DNA of 24,922 nt from Vulcanimicrobiota bacterium (GCA_019233415.1 JAFAMK010000439.1:1-24922); one strand, 5' to 3'. Counted from the stretch's first letter, positions 13,837-22,766 are shown. Numbers and translations are program-made. The notes: generated by a model not told the origin, from the letters alone.

Positions 13837-15156
13837 ATCCGTATCGTCGCGCTGAAGCTGACGCCCGTCGCGATAGCCGACCCGCCGCTTCGTAGTTCCT
13901 ACGGCCTCCATGCCCCCTATGCCCTGCGGACGATCATCGAGCTGCGGAGCGAGGACGGCTTGGTCGGCATCGCGGAGGCGCACGGTGGGGAGAAGGCACT
14001 GGCCGATTTCGAACGCGTGCGCGGCGTCGTCGAGGGCGCCGACGCCTACGCGCTCGGAAAGCTCGCACGCGGCGTCGACGACATCTTCCTCGGGCCGCGG
14101 CTGGTCGGGGCGAACGGCACCGTCGACCGCAGCCAGACCCACTACGTGCCGGGCGAGAACCCGAACGACGTTCCGCTGCGCATCTACGCCGCGCTCGAAA
14201 CCGCCGCGCTCGACCTGATCGGCCGCGCGCACGGCGTTCCCGTCAGCGACCTGCTCGGTGGGCGCGTGCGCGACGAGGTTCCCTTCGCGGCGTACCTGTT
14301 CTACAAGCACGCCGGCGGCGGCGGTGAAGGCGACGACGAGCGCGAGGACGAGTACGGCGAAGCGATGACGCCCGACGGGATCGTCGCGCAGGCCGCGGCA
14401 ATGACGCGCCGCTACGGGTTCCAGAGCTACAAGCTCAAGGCCGGCGTGCTGCCGCCCGAGGTCGAGGTCGAGACGATCCTCGCGCTCTACGACGCGTTCG
14501 GCCCGCGCGCGCCGCAGCGGATCGACCCGAACTCGGTCTGGTCGCACGAAACCGCGGTCGACGTCGCCACGCGGCTCTACGGCAAGCTCGAGTATCTCGA
14601 AGACCCCGTCGCCGGGCTCGACGGGATGGGGCGTCTGCACGACGCGATGCGCGAGAACGGAACGCCGATCCCGCTCGCCAGCAACGTCGCGGTGACGCAC
14701 TTCGGCGACGTCCCCGAGATGGTCCGGCGCAAGTCGGCGCAGATCATCCTCGGCGACCACCACTACTGGGGCGGTCCGCGCGCGATGGCGCAGCTCGGGC
14801 GCCTGTGCGAAACGTTCGGGATCGGGCTCTCGATGCACTCGAACAGCCACCTCGGCATCTCGCTCGTCGCGATGGCGCACGTCGCCGCGGCTACCTCGCG
14901 CTTGACCTACGCGTGCGACACGCACTACCCGTGGCAAGCGGACGAGGACGAAGTGATCGAAGGCGGACGCGTTCCGATCGTCGACGGCGCGGTGCGCGTC
15001 CCGACCGGCCCCGGGCTCGGCGTGACGATCGACCAGGATCGCCTCGCGCGCGGGCGCGAGCGCTACGAGCGCGTGCCGTACCGCAAGCGCGACGATACGG
15101 CCGAGATGCGCAAGCACGTCGATCCGGCCTGGAAGCGGCTGGTGCCGGCGTGGTGA
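13837..15156 (+). CDS. gudD: glucarate dehydratase (enolase superfamily), probable ATC start
   Basis: This encodes 439 residues from an ATC codon at 13837. It dehydrates D-glucarate to 5-keto-4-deoxy-D-glucarate. The enolase-superfamily layout is complete: N-terminal capping domain with HAPY and AEAHGGEK as in E. coli GudD, KLK with Lys199 and Lys201, metal ligands Asp230, Glu255 and Asn283, and SMHSNSH with catalytic His334. There is no in-frame ATG or GTG near the conserved N-terminus. An ATC preceded by GGAG with a 7-base spacer begins MRIVALKLTP, as expected for the family. The only nearby canonical alternative, TTG at 13780, sits inside the operator palindrome and has no ribosome-binding site. 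It heads the rightward operon and overlaps kdgD by GTGA. Function is confident; the start codon is inference. Confidence 0.9.
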   Translation: MRIVALKLTPVAIADPPLRSSYGLHAPYALRTIIELRSEDGLVGIAEAHGGEKALADFERVRGVVEGADAYALGKLARGVDDIFLGPRLVGANGTVDRSQTHYVPGENPNDVPLRIYAALETAALDLIGRAHGVPVSDLLGGRVRDEVPFAAYLFYKHAGGGGEGDDEREDEYGEAMTPDGIVAQAAAMTRRYGFQSYKLKAGVLPPEVEVETILALYDAFGPRAPQRIDPNSVWSHETAVDVATRLYGKLEYLEDPVAGLDGMGRLHDAMRENGTPIPLASNVAVTHFGDVPEMVRRKSAQIILGDHHYWGGPRAMAQLGRLCETFGIGLSMHSNSHLGISLVAMAHVAAATSRLTYACDTHYPWQADEDEVIEGGRVPIVDGAVRVPTGPGLGVTIDQDRLARGRERYERVPYRKRDDTAEMRKHVDPAWKRLVPAW

Positions 15157-16112
15157 ACGGCGCGAACTCGCTGACCGCACGCAGCGCGCACATGCTGCGC
15201 GGCGCGATCGCCTTTCCGATCACGCCGTTCGACGCGCACGGCGCGGTCGATCTCGCCGGCGTGCGCGCGAACCTCGCGATGCTTGCCGACAGCGGCTGCG
15301 TCTCGATCGTCGCGCCGAGTGGAACCGGCGAGCTCTTCTCGCTGACGCCCAGCGAATGCGCGGCGATCACGCGCGCGACCGTCGAGGCGGTCGCCGGCCG
15401 CAAGCCGGTGATCGCGGCGGTCGGTGTCGGGCCGGCGATCGGCGCGGAGCTCGCGCGCGCCGCGGAAGACGCCGGCGCCGACGCGGTGCTGATCCTGCCG
15501 CCCTACTACCAGAACCCCGATCCGGCCGGACTGCTCGCGTACTACCTCGCCATCGCCGGCGCGACGCGGCTTCCGGTGCTGCCGTACGCGCGCGACGCCG
15601 CGCACTTCACGCCGGAACTCGTCGAGCAGCTCGCGCTCGCCGCGCCGAACGTCGTCGGCTACAAGGACGGCCGCGGCGACGTGCGGAGCTTCATGCGCAT
15701 CCGCGAGCACGTCATCGAGCGGCTCGGTGCCGAACGCCTCGTCTGGCTCGGCGGCGTCGGCGACGACTTGCTGATCCCGTACGCGGCCGCCGGCGCAGAA
15801 GGCTTCACCTCGTCGATGGCCTGCTTCTGGCCCGAGATCGCCGCGGAACTGTGGGACGCGGTGCAGCACGATCCCGCGCGCTCGCGCGACCTGCACGCGA
15901 CGGTGATCCGGCCGTTCTACGAGCTGCGCGCGCGCAAGCGCGGCTACGAAGTCTCGGTGATGAAAGCCGCGGCGGAGATTCTCGGCTACGCCGCCGGGCC
16001 GCCGCGCGCGCCGCTCGTCCCGGTCACCGCGGCCGAACACGCCGAGATCGCGGAGCTGCTGGCGCGCTTGCGCGTCCCGACCGCCGCGTCACGGAACGCC
16101 ACCGCCCGGTGA
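15153..16112 (+). CDS. kdgD: 5-dehydro-4-deoxyglucarate dehydratase (decarboxylating), DHDPS/NAL superfamily
   Basis: This encodes 319 residues. It converts 5-keto-4-deoxyglucarate to alpha-ketoglutarate semialdehyde, CO2 and water. The TIM-barrel carries the Schiff-base lysine Lys171 in VVGYKDGRGD and the active-site Tyr145 in PVLPY. The phrases FPITPFDAHG, GTGELFSL and ARKRGYEVSVMKAAAEILGY follow those of Pseudomonas KdgD as I recall it, and separate it from plain dihydrodipicolinate synthase. The GTG start at 15153 overlaps the gudD stop (GTGA), indicating coupling; an internal ATG at 15192 would give 306 residues. Neither has a strong ribosome-binding site. The tail after the barrel (RVPTAASRNATAR) looks unstructured. 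With udh, gudD and the aldehyde dehydrogenase it completes the oxidative uronate route. Confidence 0.92.
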   Translation: MNGANSLTARSAHMLRGAIAFPITPFDAHGAVDLAGVRANLAMLADSGCVSIVAPSGTGELFSLTPSECAAITRATVEAVAGRKPVIAAVGVGPAIGAELARAAEDAGADAVLILPPYYQNPDPAGLLAYYLAIAGATRLPVLPYARDAAHFTPELVEQLALAAPNVVGYKDGRGDVRSFMRIREHVIERLGAERLVWLGGVGDDLLIPYAAAGAEGFTSSMACFWPEIAAELWDAVQHDPARSRDLHATVIRPFYELRARKRGYEVSVMKAAAEILGYAAGPPRAPLVPVTAAEHAEIAELLARLRVPTAASRNATAR

Positions 16113-16149
16113 CGTCCCGTGCCCACGGCGTGGAAGATATATCCTGCCG

Positions 16150-17208
16150 ATGACGGTCGTCGACCGCTTCTCGGAGTTCGGGCTCGTCATGGCGACCGTC
16201 GCGTCGCTGGGAAACGTCGCGGGCGAGCTGCTGCGCAAGCAGATCATGCTGCGCCAGAACGCGACCGCCGCGACGTTCGCGTACCGTTCGCTCTCCACGC
16301 TGTTCGTCGCGATTGCGGTGATCGTTCTCGCCCGCACCGGAACGCCGGTGAGGATCGTCGACGGCGGCGCGTTCTTCGGCATCCCGTTCCTGCACTGGTC
16401 GCCGGCCGTCACCTTCGGCGCCTACATGGTCGCGCTGACGGCGATCCTCGGCTACGCCTCGTGGGCGCACCTGAAGGCGTTTCAGTTGTCCGCGCTCTCG
16501 ACGACCGCGCCGCTGCTCTCGTTCACGCCGGTCTTCGTCATCTTCACCGGCTGGGTGGGGTTCGGCGAGGTCCCATCGTGGACGAAGGTGCTCGGAATCG
16601 TGCTGATCGTCGCCGGCGCGTTCGCGATCCACATCGACCTGCTCGCCGAGAGCTGGCTCTCACCGTTCAAGGCGCTCGTCGGCGAAACCGGCAGCCGCTA
16701 CATGATGGCCGTCGCGCTGCTGTACGCGATCTCCGGGCCGATCGAGAAGCGCGTCGTGCTGATGAGCGGCGCGTTCACCGAGGCGCTCGCGTACGCGTTC
16801 GGGACGATGGCGCTCTTCTTCGCGCTGAGCCTGGCCTTTCGCGTCGATCCGCGCACGCCGTTCCGCCAAGAGCCGTGGACCGTCTTCTGGCTGGCGTGCT
16901 CCGACGTGCTGGTGCTGGTCACGCAGCTCGTCGCCGCGGCGCTGATGCCGGTCGTCGTCGGCATCAGCCTCAAGCGCGCCGGAACGATCGTGATCGTGCT
17001 GCTCGGATGGCTGTGGTTCAAGGAGAAGGGCATTTCGCGCAAGCTCCTCGGTTCGGCGATCATGGTCGTCGGCGTGCTGCTGATCTACCTTCCCATCGGG
17101 TTCGTCGAGGCGCTCCTCGTCACGGCCGCGGGGCTCGGTATCTTGGTGCCGCTCGCGATTCGCGCGCGCACGGTGATGGGCGACCCGCTCCCGGAGCCGG
17201 CACCGTGA
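16150..17208 (+). CDS. EamA-family (drug/metabolite transporter superfamily) membrane protein
   Basis: This encodes 352 residues with about ten hydrophobic helices arranged as two EamA-like halves, the second starting near residue 185 (MMAVALLYAISGPIEKR). The glutamate-containing GFGEVPSW at the end of the first half and WFKEKGISRKLLGSAIMVVGVLLI in the second are typical of the fold. It follows kdgD after 37 bases, the only real gap in the operon. That gap contains an AT-rich GATATAT but no clear promoter or ribosome-binding site. EamA proteins import or export small metabolites; in this operon a uronate, aldarate or oligosaccharide derivative is possible. No sequence feature fixes the substrate. 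Confidence 0.85.
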   Translation: MTVVDRFSEFGLVMATVASLGNVAGELLRKQIMLRQNATAATFAYRSLSTLFVAIAVIVLARTGTPVRIVDGGAFFGIPFLHWSPAVTFGAYMVALTAILGYASWAHLKAFQLSALSTTAPLLSFTPVFVIFTGWVGFGEVPSWTKVLGIVLIVAGAFAIHIDLLAESWLSPFKALVGETGSRYMMAVALLYAISGPIEKRVVLMSGAFTEALAYAFGTMALFFALSLAFRVDPRTPFRQEPWTVFWLACSDVLVLVTQLVAAALMPVVVGISLKRAGTIVIVLLGWLWFKEKGISRKLLGSAIMVVGVLLIYLPIGFVEALLVTAAGLGILVPLAIRARTVMGDPLPEPAP

Positions 17209-18221
17209 GCGTGCGCCGGCCGAAGGCGCTGCTCGCGTACGCACCCGAGCGGAATCCCGACACGTTCGCGCCGGACCAGTCGGCGCGACTCGGTGCACTG
17301 CTCGAGCTGGTACGGCCCGAGCCGGTGCGCGCGTTCTCGCCGGACGGCGTTGCGGACGCGTTGCGTGAAGCCGAGGTGCTCGTCACCGGCTGGGGCGCGC
17401 CCACGGTCGATGCCGCGGTCCTCGACGCGGCGCCGCGACTGAAGCTGATCGCGCATCTCGCGGGGAGCGTGAAGGCGATCGTCGACCCGAGCGTCTTCGC
17501 GCGCGGGATCGCGGTCGTCAACGCGGCCGACGCGAACGCGCTCCCGGTCGCCGAGTACACGCTCGCGGCGATTCTGTTCGCGAACAAGCGCGTCCTGACG
17601 CTGCGCGACGTCTACCGGCGCGAGCGGCGTTCGCTCAAGCCGCTGCGCGACCACGCGCCGGGACTCGGCAACTATCGCAAGACGATCGGGATCGTCGGCG
17701 CGTCGCGGATCGGTCGGCGCGTCCTCGCGCTGCTCGCGCCGTTCGACTTCGAGGTGCTGCTCTACGACCCGTACGCCGGCGCGGACGAGGCGCGTGCGCT
17801 CGGCGCGCGTGCGGCCGACCTCGACGCGCTCGTCGCGGCATCCGACGTCGTCTCACTGCACGCGCCGGCGATCCCCGCGACGCGACACATGCTCGACCGC
17901 CGCCGCCTCGCGCTCATGCGCAACGGCGCGACGCTGATCAACACCGCGCGCCCGGCGCTGATCGACCAGGACGCGCTGATCGACGAGCTGCGCAGCGGCC
18001 GCATCGACGCCGTCCTCGACGTCACCGAGCCCGAGCCGCTTCCGCCCTACTCGCCGCTCTACGACCTGCCGAACGTCGTGCTGACGCCGCACTGCGCCGG
18101 TGCGGTCGGAACCGAGGTGCAGCGGCTCTCCGCGCTCGTGCTCGACGAGCTGGAACGCTACGGCCGCGGCGAGCCGCTGCGCTACGCGCTGCGCGCCGAC
18201 GAGTGGGAGCGGCAGGCGTGA
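17205..18221 (+). CDS. D-isomer-specific 2-hydroxyacid dehydrogenase, substrate unknown
   Basis: This encodes 338 residues. The Rossmann loop GIVGASRIGRR begins at residue 162. The catalytic set is Arg249 (NTARP), Glu277 (DVTEPEPLP) and His296 (TPHCAG), so the enzyme should be active and would interconvert a 2-hydroxyacid and its 2-oxoacid with NAD(P)H. The usual NxxRG is NTARP here, a small deviation. The GTG start at 17205 overlaps the EamA gene's stop (GTGA). None of the steps of the oxidative glucuronate pathway needs this activity, so it may reduce or oxidise a keto-uronate or other side product of the polysaccharide being degraded. That is inference from position only. Confidence 0.9.
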   Translation: MSVRRPKALLAYAPERNPDTFAPDQSARLGALLELVRPEPVRAFSPDGVADALREAEVLVTGWGAPTVDAAVLDAAPRLKLIAHLAGSVKAIVDPSVFARGIAVVNAADANALPVAEYTLAAILFANKRVLTLRDVYRRERRSLKPLRDHAPGLGNYRKTIGIVGASRIGRRVLALLAPFDFEVLLYDPYAGADEARALGARAADLDALVAASDVVSLHAPAIPATRHMLDRRRLALMRNGATLINTARPALIDQDALIDELRSGRIDAVLDVTEPEPLPPYSPLYDLPNVVLTPHCAGAVGTEVQRLSALVLDELERYGRGEPLRYALRADEWERQA

Positions 18222-19024
18222 GCGCGTTCGGTCTGGGCCTGTGCTCGGTGACGTTCCGCGCGCTGCCGTACGAGCGCGTTCTGGCGCTCGCCGCGGACGC
18301 CGCGGTCGGGGGGATCGAGTGGGGCGCCGACACCCACGTTCCGGTCGGCGACGTGGCGCGGGCGCACGCGGTCGCCGCGGCGAGCAGGGCGCGCGGAATC
18401 ACCGTCGCGTCGTACGGTTCCTACGTCGAAGCCGGTGCCGACGCGCCCGACGCGTTCGCGCGCGTGCTCGACACCGCCGTCGCGCTGGGCGCGCCGAACG
18501 TGCGCGTCTGGGCCGGCCGTCGCCGCGTCCCGTCCGCCGCCGTCGCTGCGGCCGACCGCGCGCGCAGTGTTGAGGCGCTACACGCCTACGCCGAGGCGGC
18601 GGCGCGCGCGAACGTGACGGTTTCGCTGGAGTTTCACCGCGAGACGCTGACCGACACGCTCGCCTCTACGCTGGACCTGCTCGCGCACGCCGATCATCCG
18701 AACCTGTTCACCTACTGGCAGCCGCGGCCCGGGATCGCCGGTGCCGATGCGGCCGACGAGCTGTTCGCGCTGCGCGAACGGCTTTCGCACCTGCACGTCT
18801 TTCACTGGAACGAACGGCGCGAGCGCTTTCCGCTCGCGTCCTCGGCGCACTTCTGGAATCCGCTCCTCGAGGCCGTCGCCGGCTGGGACGATCCACGCTT
18901 CCCCGTTCGCTGGGCGATGGTCGAGTTCGTGCGCGACGACGATCCCGTCGCGTTTGCCGACGACGCGCGCGTGCTGCGCGACTGGCTCGGCGCCGCCCCC
19001 CACCGCACCGAAAGGACCGCATGA
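18218..19024 (+). CDS. xylose-isomerase-like TIM-barrel (sugar phosphate isomerase/epimerase family)
   Basis: This encodes 268 residues from a GTG at 18218 that overlaps the previous stop (GTGA) and has GGGAG 9 bases upstream. An upstream in-frame GTG at 18203 lacks a ribosome-binding site. The fold is an AP-endonuclease-2/xylose-isomerase-like barrel: GLCSVTFR at the first strand, VGGIEWGAD, VSLEFHRET with a metal-type Glu, and HLHVFHWN near the C-terminus. The Glu and His residues at strand ends fit a divalent-metal isomerase or epimerase. The specific substrate is unknown. Together with the hydroxyacid dehydrogenase it may form a side branch handling a second sugar acid. Its TGA overlaps the receptor ATG (ATGA). 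Confidence 0.85.
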   Translation: MSAFGLGLCSVTFRALPYERVLALAADAAVGGIEWGADTHVPVGDVARAHAVAAASRARGITVASYGSYVEAGADAPDAFARVLDTAVALGAPNVRVWAGRRRVPSAAVAAADRARSVEALHAYAEAAARANVTVSLEFHRETLTDTLASTLDLLAHADHPNLFTYWQPRPGIAGADAADELFALRERLSHLHVFHWNERRERFPLASSAHFWNPLLEAVAGWDDPRFPVRWAMVEFVRDDDPVAFADDARVLRDWLGAAPHRTERTA

Positions 19025-22000
19025 CCATGAGGGTGTCCCGTGCCTTCGCCCCCTGGACCCGGCTGGTCGCGCTGACGGCTGCAGCGCTGCTCGCCCTCGC
19101 GCCGCTCGCCGCCGCGGCGCAATCGACGACGGTGCCCGCGACCGCCGTCTCGTCGCCGGCCACGGCGACCGCGACGATCGCGGGCACGATCCGCGATGCG
19201 AACCAAAACCCGCTCGCCGGCGCCGGCGTCGCGCTGAGCGGTCCGCAGTCGTACGCAACGCGCACCGATGAAAACGGCGCGTTCTCGCTGACCGTCGTCC
19301 CCGGCATCTACGCGATGACCGTCTCGCGCAGCGGCTACGGCACGCAGACGATCACCGACTACTCGGTCGTCGCGGGCCAGACGTACCGCGCCGACGTCGC
19401 GCTCGCCGCGCAAACGCTGACGTCGCTGCAGACGATCGGCCGCGTGACGACGCGCGCCGGACGGCGCGGCAACCTCAACGTCACGCCGGCGGCGCAGCAG
19501 AGCGTCACCGCCGCGGTCTTCGCCGATCAGGGCCAGAACCAGATCATGCAGGTGCTGGACCAGCTTCCCGGCTACGTCACCGCGCACGAGTCGGCGAACG
19601 CCAACCCTACCTCGCCGGGCGCCGCGTCGTACCCGAACATTCGCGGCTCGCTGACGTATGAGACGGCGTCGCTCGTCGACGGCCACGCGGTCGCGCGCTC
19701 GCAGGGCGGCTACCGCACGCAGTACCTGAACCCGGCGCTGTTCCAAGACGTCGAGGTCGTCAAAGGCCCCGGCGCCGAGGTCCCCAACATCAACTACGCG
19801 ATCGGCGGCGCCGTGAACTTCCGCACGCTGGAACCGACGGCGCGCCCGGTGCAGCAGTTCGAGTACGGCACCGACAACTTCGGCGGCGAGTTCGGCTTCG
19901 CGCGCGCAACCGGGACCGTGTTGAACGGCCGTCTCGGCTACGCGCTCGTGTACGCGCTGAACGCGGCGCACGGCCCCGTCCAAGGCTTCGCGACGCGCAT
20001 TCCGATCAACCAGTTCACGCAGGTCAACGGGCAGTACGTCAACTCGGCGACGGTCTCGCCGGTCTCGCCGGCACCGCCCGGAATTCAGAACCCCGCGAAG
20101 GTCGGGCAGGTCGGCCTGTACGCGTGCTGCGAGCACGTCAACACCTTCCTGATGGACCGCGCCGAGCTGGCGAAGCTGCGCTACAAGCTCTCCGACGCGA
20201 CGAGCGTCACCGCGACGTACCTCGGCACGCACGGGACGACCGACGAGAACGGGAACCACCTCTGGCAGGACAACGTCGTCTTCAACCCGTCGAACGCCGC
20301 TGCAGGCTACAGCGACGTCGGGCCGGGCACGGCGTTCAACCTCGACGACAACTACGTCGGCCCGCAGCAGATCCGCCACCAGGACGAGCCGATCATCCAG
20401 CTCGACCTGCGCACGCAGATTCACAAGGACACCGTGCTCGCGCGCTACTTCGGCGCGGTGACGAACAACATCGCGGGGAACGGCGTCAACAATCCGGCCG
20501 GCTCGTTCACCGAGATGCTGAACGTCTACGGCTCGACGACGACCTGCCTCGCGTACACGCCCGGGACGACGAAGTGCGTGACCCCGGGGCCGACGCAGAC
20601 CTACAACGGCCAGTTGCTCCCGGTGACCTTCGGCCCGAACCCCGGCTCGTTCGCGCAGTGCGTGCAGCCGCCGGGCTCGCCGACCCACTACAACACGAAG
20701 TACGACCCGACGTGCACCGCCGCGTCGCCGGGCTACGCCGGGATCAGCGGGACGAACACCGGAAACGGGAGCCCGACCAACGCGTTCTTCGGCTCGACCG
20801 GCCGCGACGCGCTGCAGGGCGGTTCGCTCGAATACTTCCACAACGCCGGACCGAACGTGTACACGTTCTCGGTCGACTCGAACCGCACGGCGTCGTGGCG
20901 CTACAACTACCTGGGCGACCCGAACGGGATGGCGACCGCGCCGGGCACCTCGTACGCGATCCTCTCGTACATGGCGCGCGCCGATCTGGCGCTCGCGGAG
21001 AGGCTGAGCGCGACGCTCAGCACCTACTTCAACAAGTATTTCTTCCGCACGTCGTTCGACCAGGGCGTGACGTTCAACAGCTCCGCGTTCACGCACATCG
21101 ACGAACGGCTCGGGCTCACGTACCGGCCGAACGACCGCACGAACGTGCGGCTCGCGATCGGGAGCGCGATCGCGCCGCCGTACATCGACCTGCTCGACGC
21201 GGGCCTCACGCCGAACGGGATCGGGACGCAGGCGTACACGTTCACCAATGCCGGCGCCGGATCGTTCTACACGACGACGCTCTCGAACCCATTCCTGCGG
21301 CCCGAAACGGCCTTCGGCTTCGATCTCGGCTCGAGCTTCCGCACGAGCGACCCGTACACGGTGGTCGACCTCGACGTGTACCGCACGAACCTGTTCAACC
21401 AGTACGTCAACGCGCGCTCGGTCACCGGGACGTACAACGACGGGGTCGACGGAACGTTCCCGCTCTACACGACACAGTGGGTCAACCTCGCCAACGCGCG
21501 CTACGAAGGCGTCGAGGCCTCGGTGCGGCGCGACCCGGCGCTCGGGTTCGGCTACGTCACGAGCCTCGCGCTGATCCGCGCCTATCCGTACAACCTCACC
21601 CCGACGTTCTACGGGAAGAATTTCGCGACGAACCTCGCCGTCGTCCCGAACGTGAACTACATCGTCCCCGGCGACGGGACGTCGGTGAACTCCGACTACA
21701 ACGGGATCGCGCGCAACAACATTCCCTACGCGCAAGGCTACGGCGAGATCAGCTGGCGGACGGCCGGCGGCGGCGTGTTCGCGTTCGGCGAGACGTACTA
21801 CGGCTCCAACAACTCCTTCAACCGCTCGGCGTTCACCGTCGCGAACGCGATGGCGAGCTTCCCGGTCGCCGGAAACGCCGCGAAGTACGGCTCGGTCCAG
21901 GTGACGGCGTACAACATCTTCAACGTCTTCGCCAATCCGTACGTCGAACAGGAAGGCGGGATACCGGAGATTCTCGTCAACGGCAAGCTCGGTTACACGA

Positions 22001-22062
22001 ACGGCCTCAACGTCGGGCCGGCGCGCCTCGAGGTCGCGTACCGGCGGACGATCGGCCATTGA
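19021..22062 (+). CDS. TonB-dependent outer-membrane receptor with carboxypeptidase-regulatory-like domain
   Basis: This encodes 1,013 residues. The signal peptide runs to about residue 33 (APLAAAAAQS cleavage region). A CarboxypepD_reg-like beta-sandwich occupies about 50-128 (AGTIRDANQNPLAGAGV ... RTDENGAFSL). The plug domain is about 165-268 (IMQVLDQLPGYV, NIRG, VEVVKGPGAEVP, GGAVNFRT), and the rest is a large beta-barrel rich in Asn, Tyr and Thr, ending in the strand ARLEVAYRR. Such receptors import oligosaccharides, siderophores or vitamins using TonB energy. Position beside a PL5 lyase and uronate enzymes points to uronate oligosaccharides. No SusD-like partner, TonB or ExbBD is encoded in the window. 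The start overlaps the preceding stop (ATGA) with AAAGGA 5 bases upstream. Confidence 0.95.
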   Translation: MTMRVSRAFAPWTRLVALTAAALLALAPLAAAAQSTTVPATAVSSPATATATIAGTIRDANQNPLAGAGVALSGPQSYATRTDENGAFSLTVVPGIYAMTVSRSGYGTQTITDYSVVAGQTYRADVALAAQTLTSLQTIGRVTTRAGRRGNLNVTPAAQQSVTAAVFADQGQNQIMQVLDQLPGYVTAHESANANPTSPGAASYPNIRGSLTYETASLVDGHAVARSQGGYRTQYLNPALFQDVEVVKGPGAEVPNINYAIGGAVNFRTLEPTARPVQQFEYGTDNFGGEFGFARATGTVLNGRLGYALVYALNAAHGPVQGFATRIPINQFTQVNGQYVNSATVSPVSPAPPGIQNPAKVGQVGLYACCEHVNTFLMDRAELAKLRYKLSDATSVTATYLGTHGTTDENGNHLWQDNVVFNPSNAAAGYSDVGPGTAFNLDDNYVGPQQIRHQDEPIIQLDLRTQIHKDTVLARYFGAVTNNIAGNGVNNPAGSFTEMLNVYGSTTTCLAYTPGTTKCVTPGPTQTYNGQLLPVTFGPNPGSFAQCVQPPGSPTHYNTKYDPTCTAASPGYAGISGTNTGNGSPTNAFFGSTGRDALQGGSLEYFHNAGPNVYTFSVDSNRTASWRYNYLGDPNGMATAPGTSYAILSYMARADLALAERLSATLSTYFNKYFFRTSFDQGVTFNSSAFTHIDERLGLTYRPNDRTNVRLAIGSAIAPPYIDLLDAGLTPNGIGTQAYTFTNAGAGSFYTTTLSNPFLRPETAFGFDLGSSFRTSDPYTVVDLDVYRTNLFNQYVNARSVTGTYNDGVDGTFPLYTTQWVNLANARYEGVEASVRRDPALGFGYVTSLALIRAYPYNLTPTFYGKNFATNLAVVPNVNYIVPGDGTSVNSDYNGIARNNIPYAQGYGEISWRTAGGGVFAFGETYYGSNNSFNRSAFTVANAMASFPVAGNAAKYGSVQVTAYNIFNVFANPYVEQEGGIPEILVNGKLGYTNGLNVGPARLEVAYRRTIGH

Positions 22063-22766
22063 GCGGCGCGGCGACGACGGTTCGCGCGCGGGACGGCGGG
22101 GCAATTCCCGCCTACCTCGCGCGCCCGGCGGGTAGCGGCTCGGTCCCCGGGATCGTGCTGCTTCCGCCGATCTACGGGATCGAACCGGTGATCGAGACGA
22201 TCGCCGACCGCTGGGCTGCGCGCGGCTTTGCGGTGCTGGCGCTGAACCAGTTCTGGCGCGATCCCGAGCCCGAGGTGATGGCACGAACCGACGAAGGCCG
22301 CGCGCGCGCCGCGGCGCGCGGACGGCGCGTCGACGTCGACCAGCTCATGGACGACGTCGGCGACGCGGTCGCATCGCTGCGCGGACTCGACGGTGCCGAC
22401 GGGCGCGTCTTCGTAGCCGGGTTCTGCTTCGGCGGGCGCTATGCGTTCTTGTCGGCGGCGCGGCTCGACGTGGTGGCGGCGGCCGGCTTCCACCCGACGC
22501 AGATCGGGGTCAGCCTCGACGACGCGCCGCGCATCCACGTGCCGCTCTCGCTCCACTTCGGCGCCGACGATCCGCTCACGCCGCCTGACGAGGTCTCCGC
22601 GATCGCCGCCGCGCTACGCGCGCGCAGCGACGCGGAGATCGTCGTGCACGACGGCGCCGCGCACAACTTCGCGGTCCCCGGCGTCGCCGGCTACGTCCCC
22701 GCCGTCGCGGAGGCGTCGGAAACGCGCGCGTTCGCGCTCTTCGAACGCGTCGCCGCGCCGCGATGA
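22059..22766 (+). CDS. dienelactone hydrolase family protein, candidate aldarolactonase
   Basis: This encodes 235 residues from a TTG at 22059 that overlaps the receptor stop (TTGA). The alpha/beta hydrolase has the dienelactone-hydrolase catalytic set: nucleophile Cys123 in GFCFGG, Asp171 in GADDPLTP, and His202 in AAHNF. The N-terminal VRARDGGAIPAYLARP is typical of the family. Dienelactone hydrolases open lactone rings. Uronate dehydrogenase yields a glucaro-lactone and no SMP-30/gluconolactonase-type lactonase is present here, so this protein could open the lactone before glucarate dehydratase. There is no export signal, which agrees with a cytoplasmic step. The lactonase role is inference; the family call is firm. 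It overlaps the next gene by ATGA. Confidence 0.88.
   Translation: MSGAATTVRARDGGAIPAYLARPAGSGSVPGIVLLPPIYGIEPVIETIADRWAARGFAVLALNQFWRDPEPEVMARTDEGRARAAARGRRVDVDQLMDDVGDAVASLRGLDGADGRVFVAGFCFGGRYAFLSAARLDVVAAAGFHPTQIGVSLDDAPRIHVPLSLHFGADDPLTPPDEVSAIAAALRARSDAEIVVHDGAAHNFAVPGVAGYVPAVAEASETRAFALFERVAAPR

Noticed and set aside
16113..16149. AT-rich GATATAT as an internal promoter before the EamA gene
   Set aside because: There is no partner -35 box at a suitable distance. The downstream genes are probably served by read-through.
18802..22284. 1,160-codon leftward ORF opposite the TonB receptor
   Set aside because: Low-complexity Arg/Val/Asp composition typical of an antisense GC-frame shadow. 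The receptor on the plus strand is clear domain by domain.
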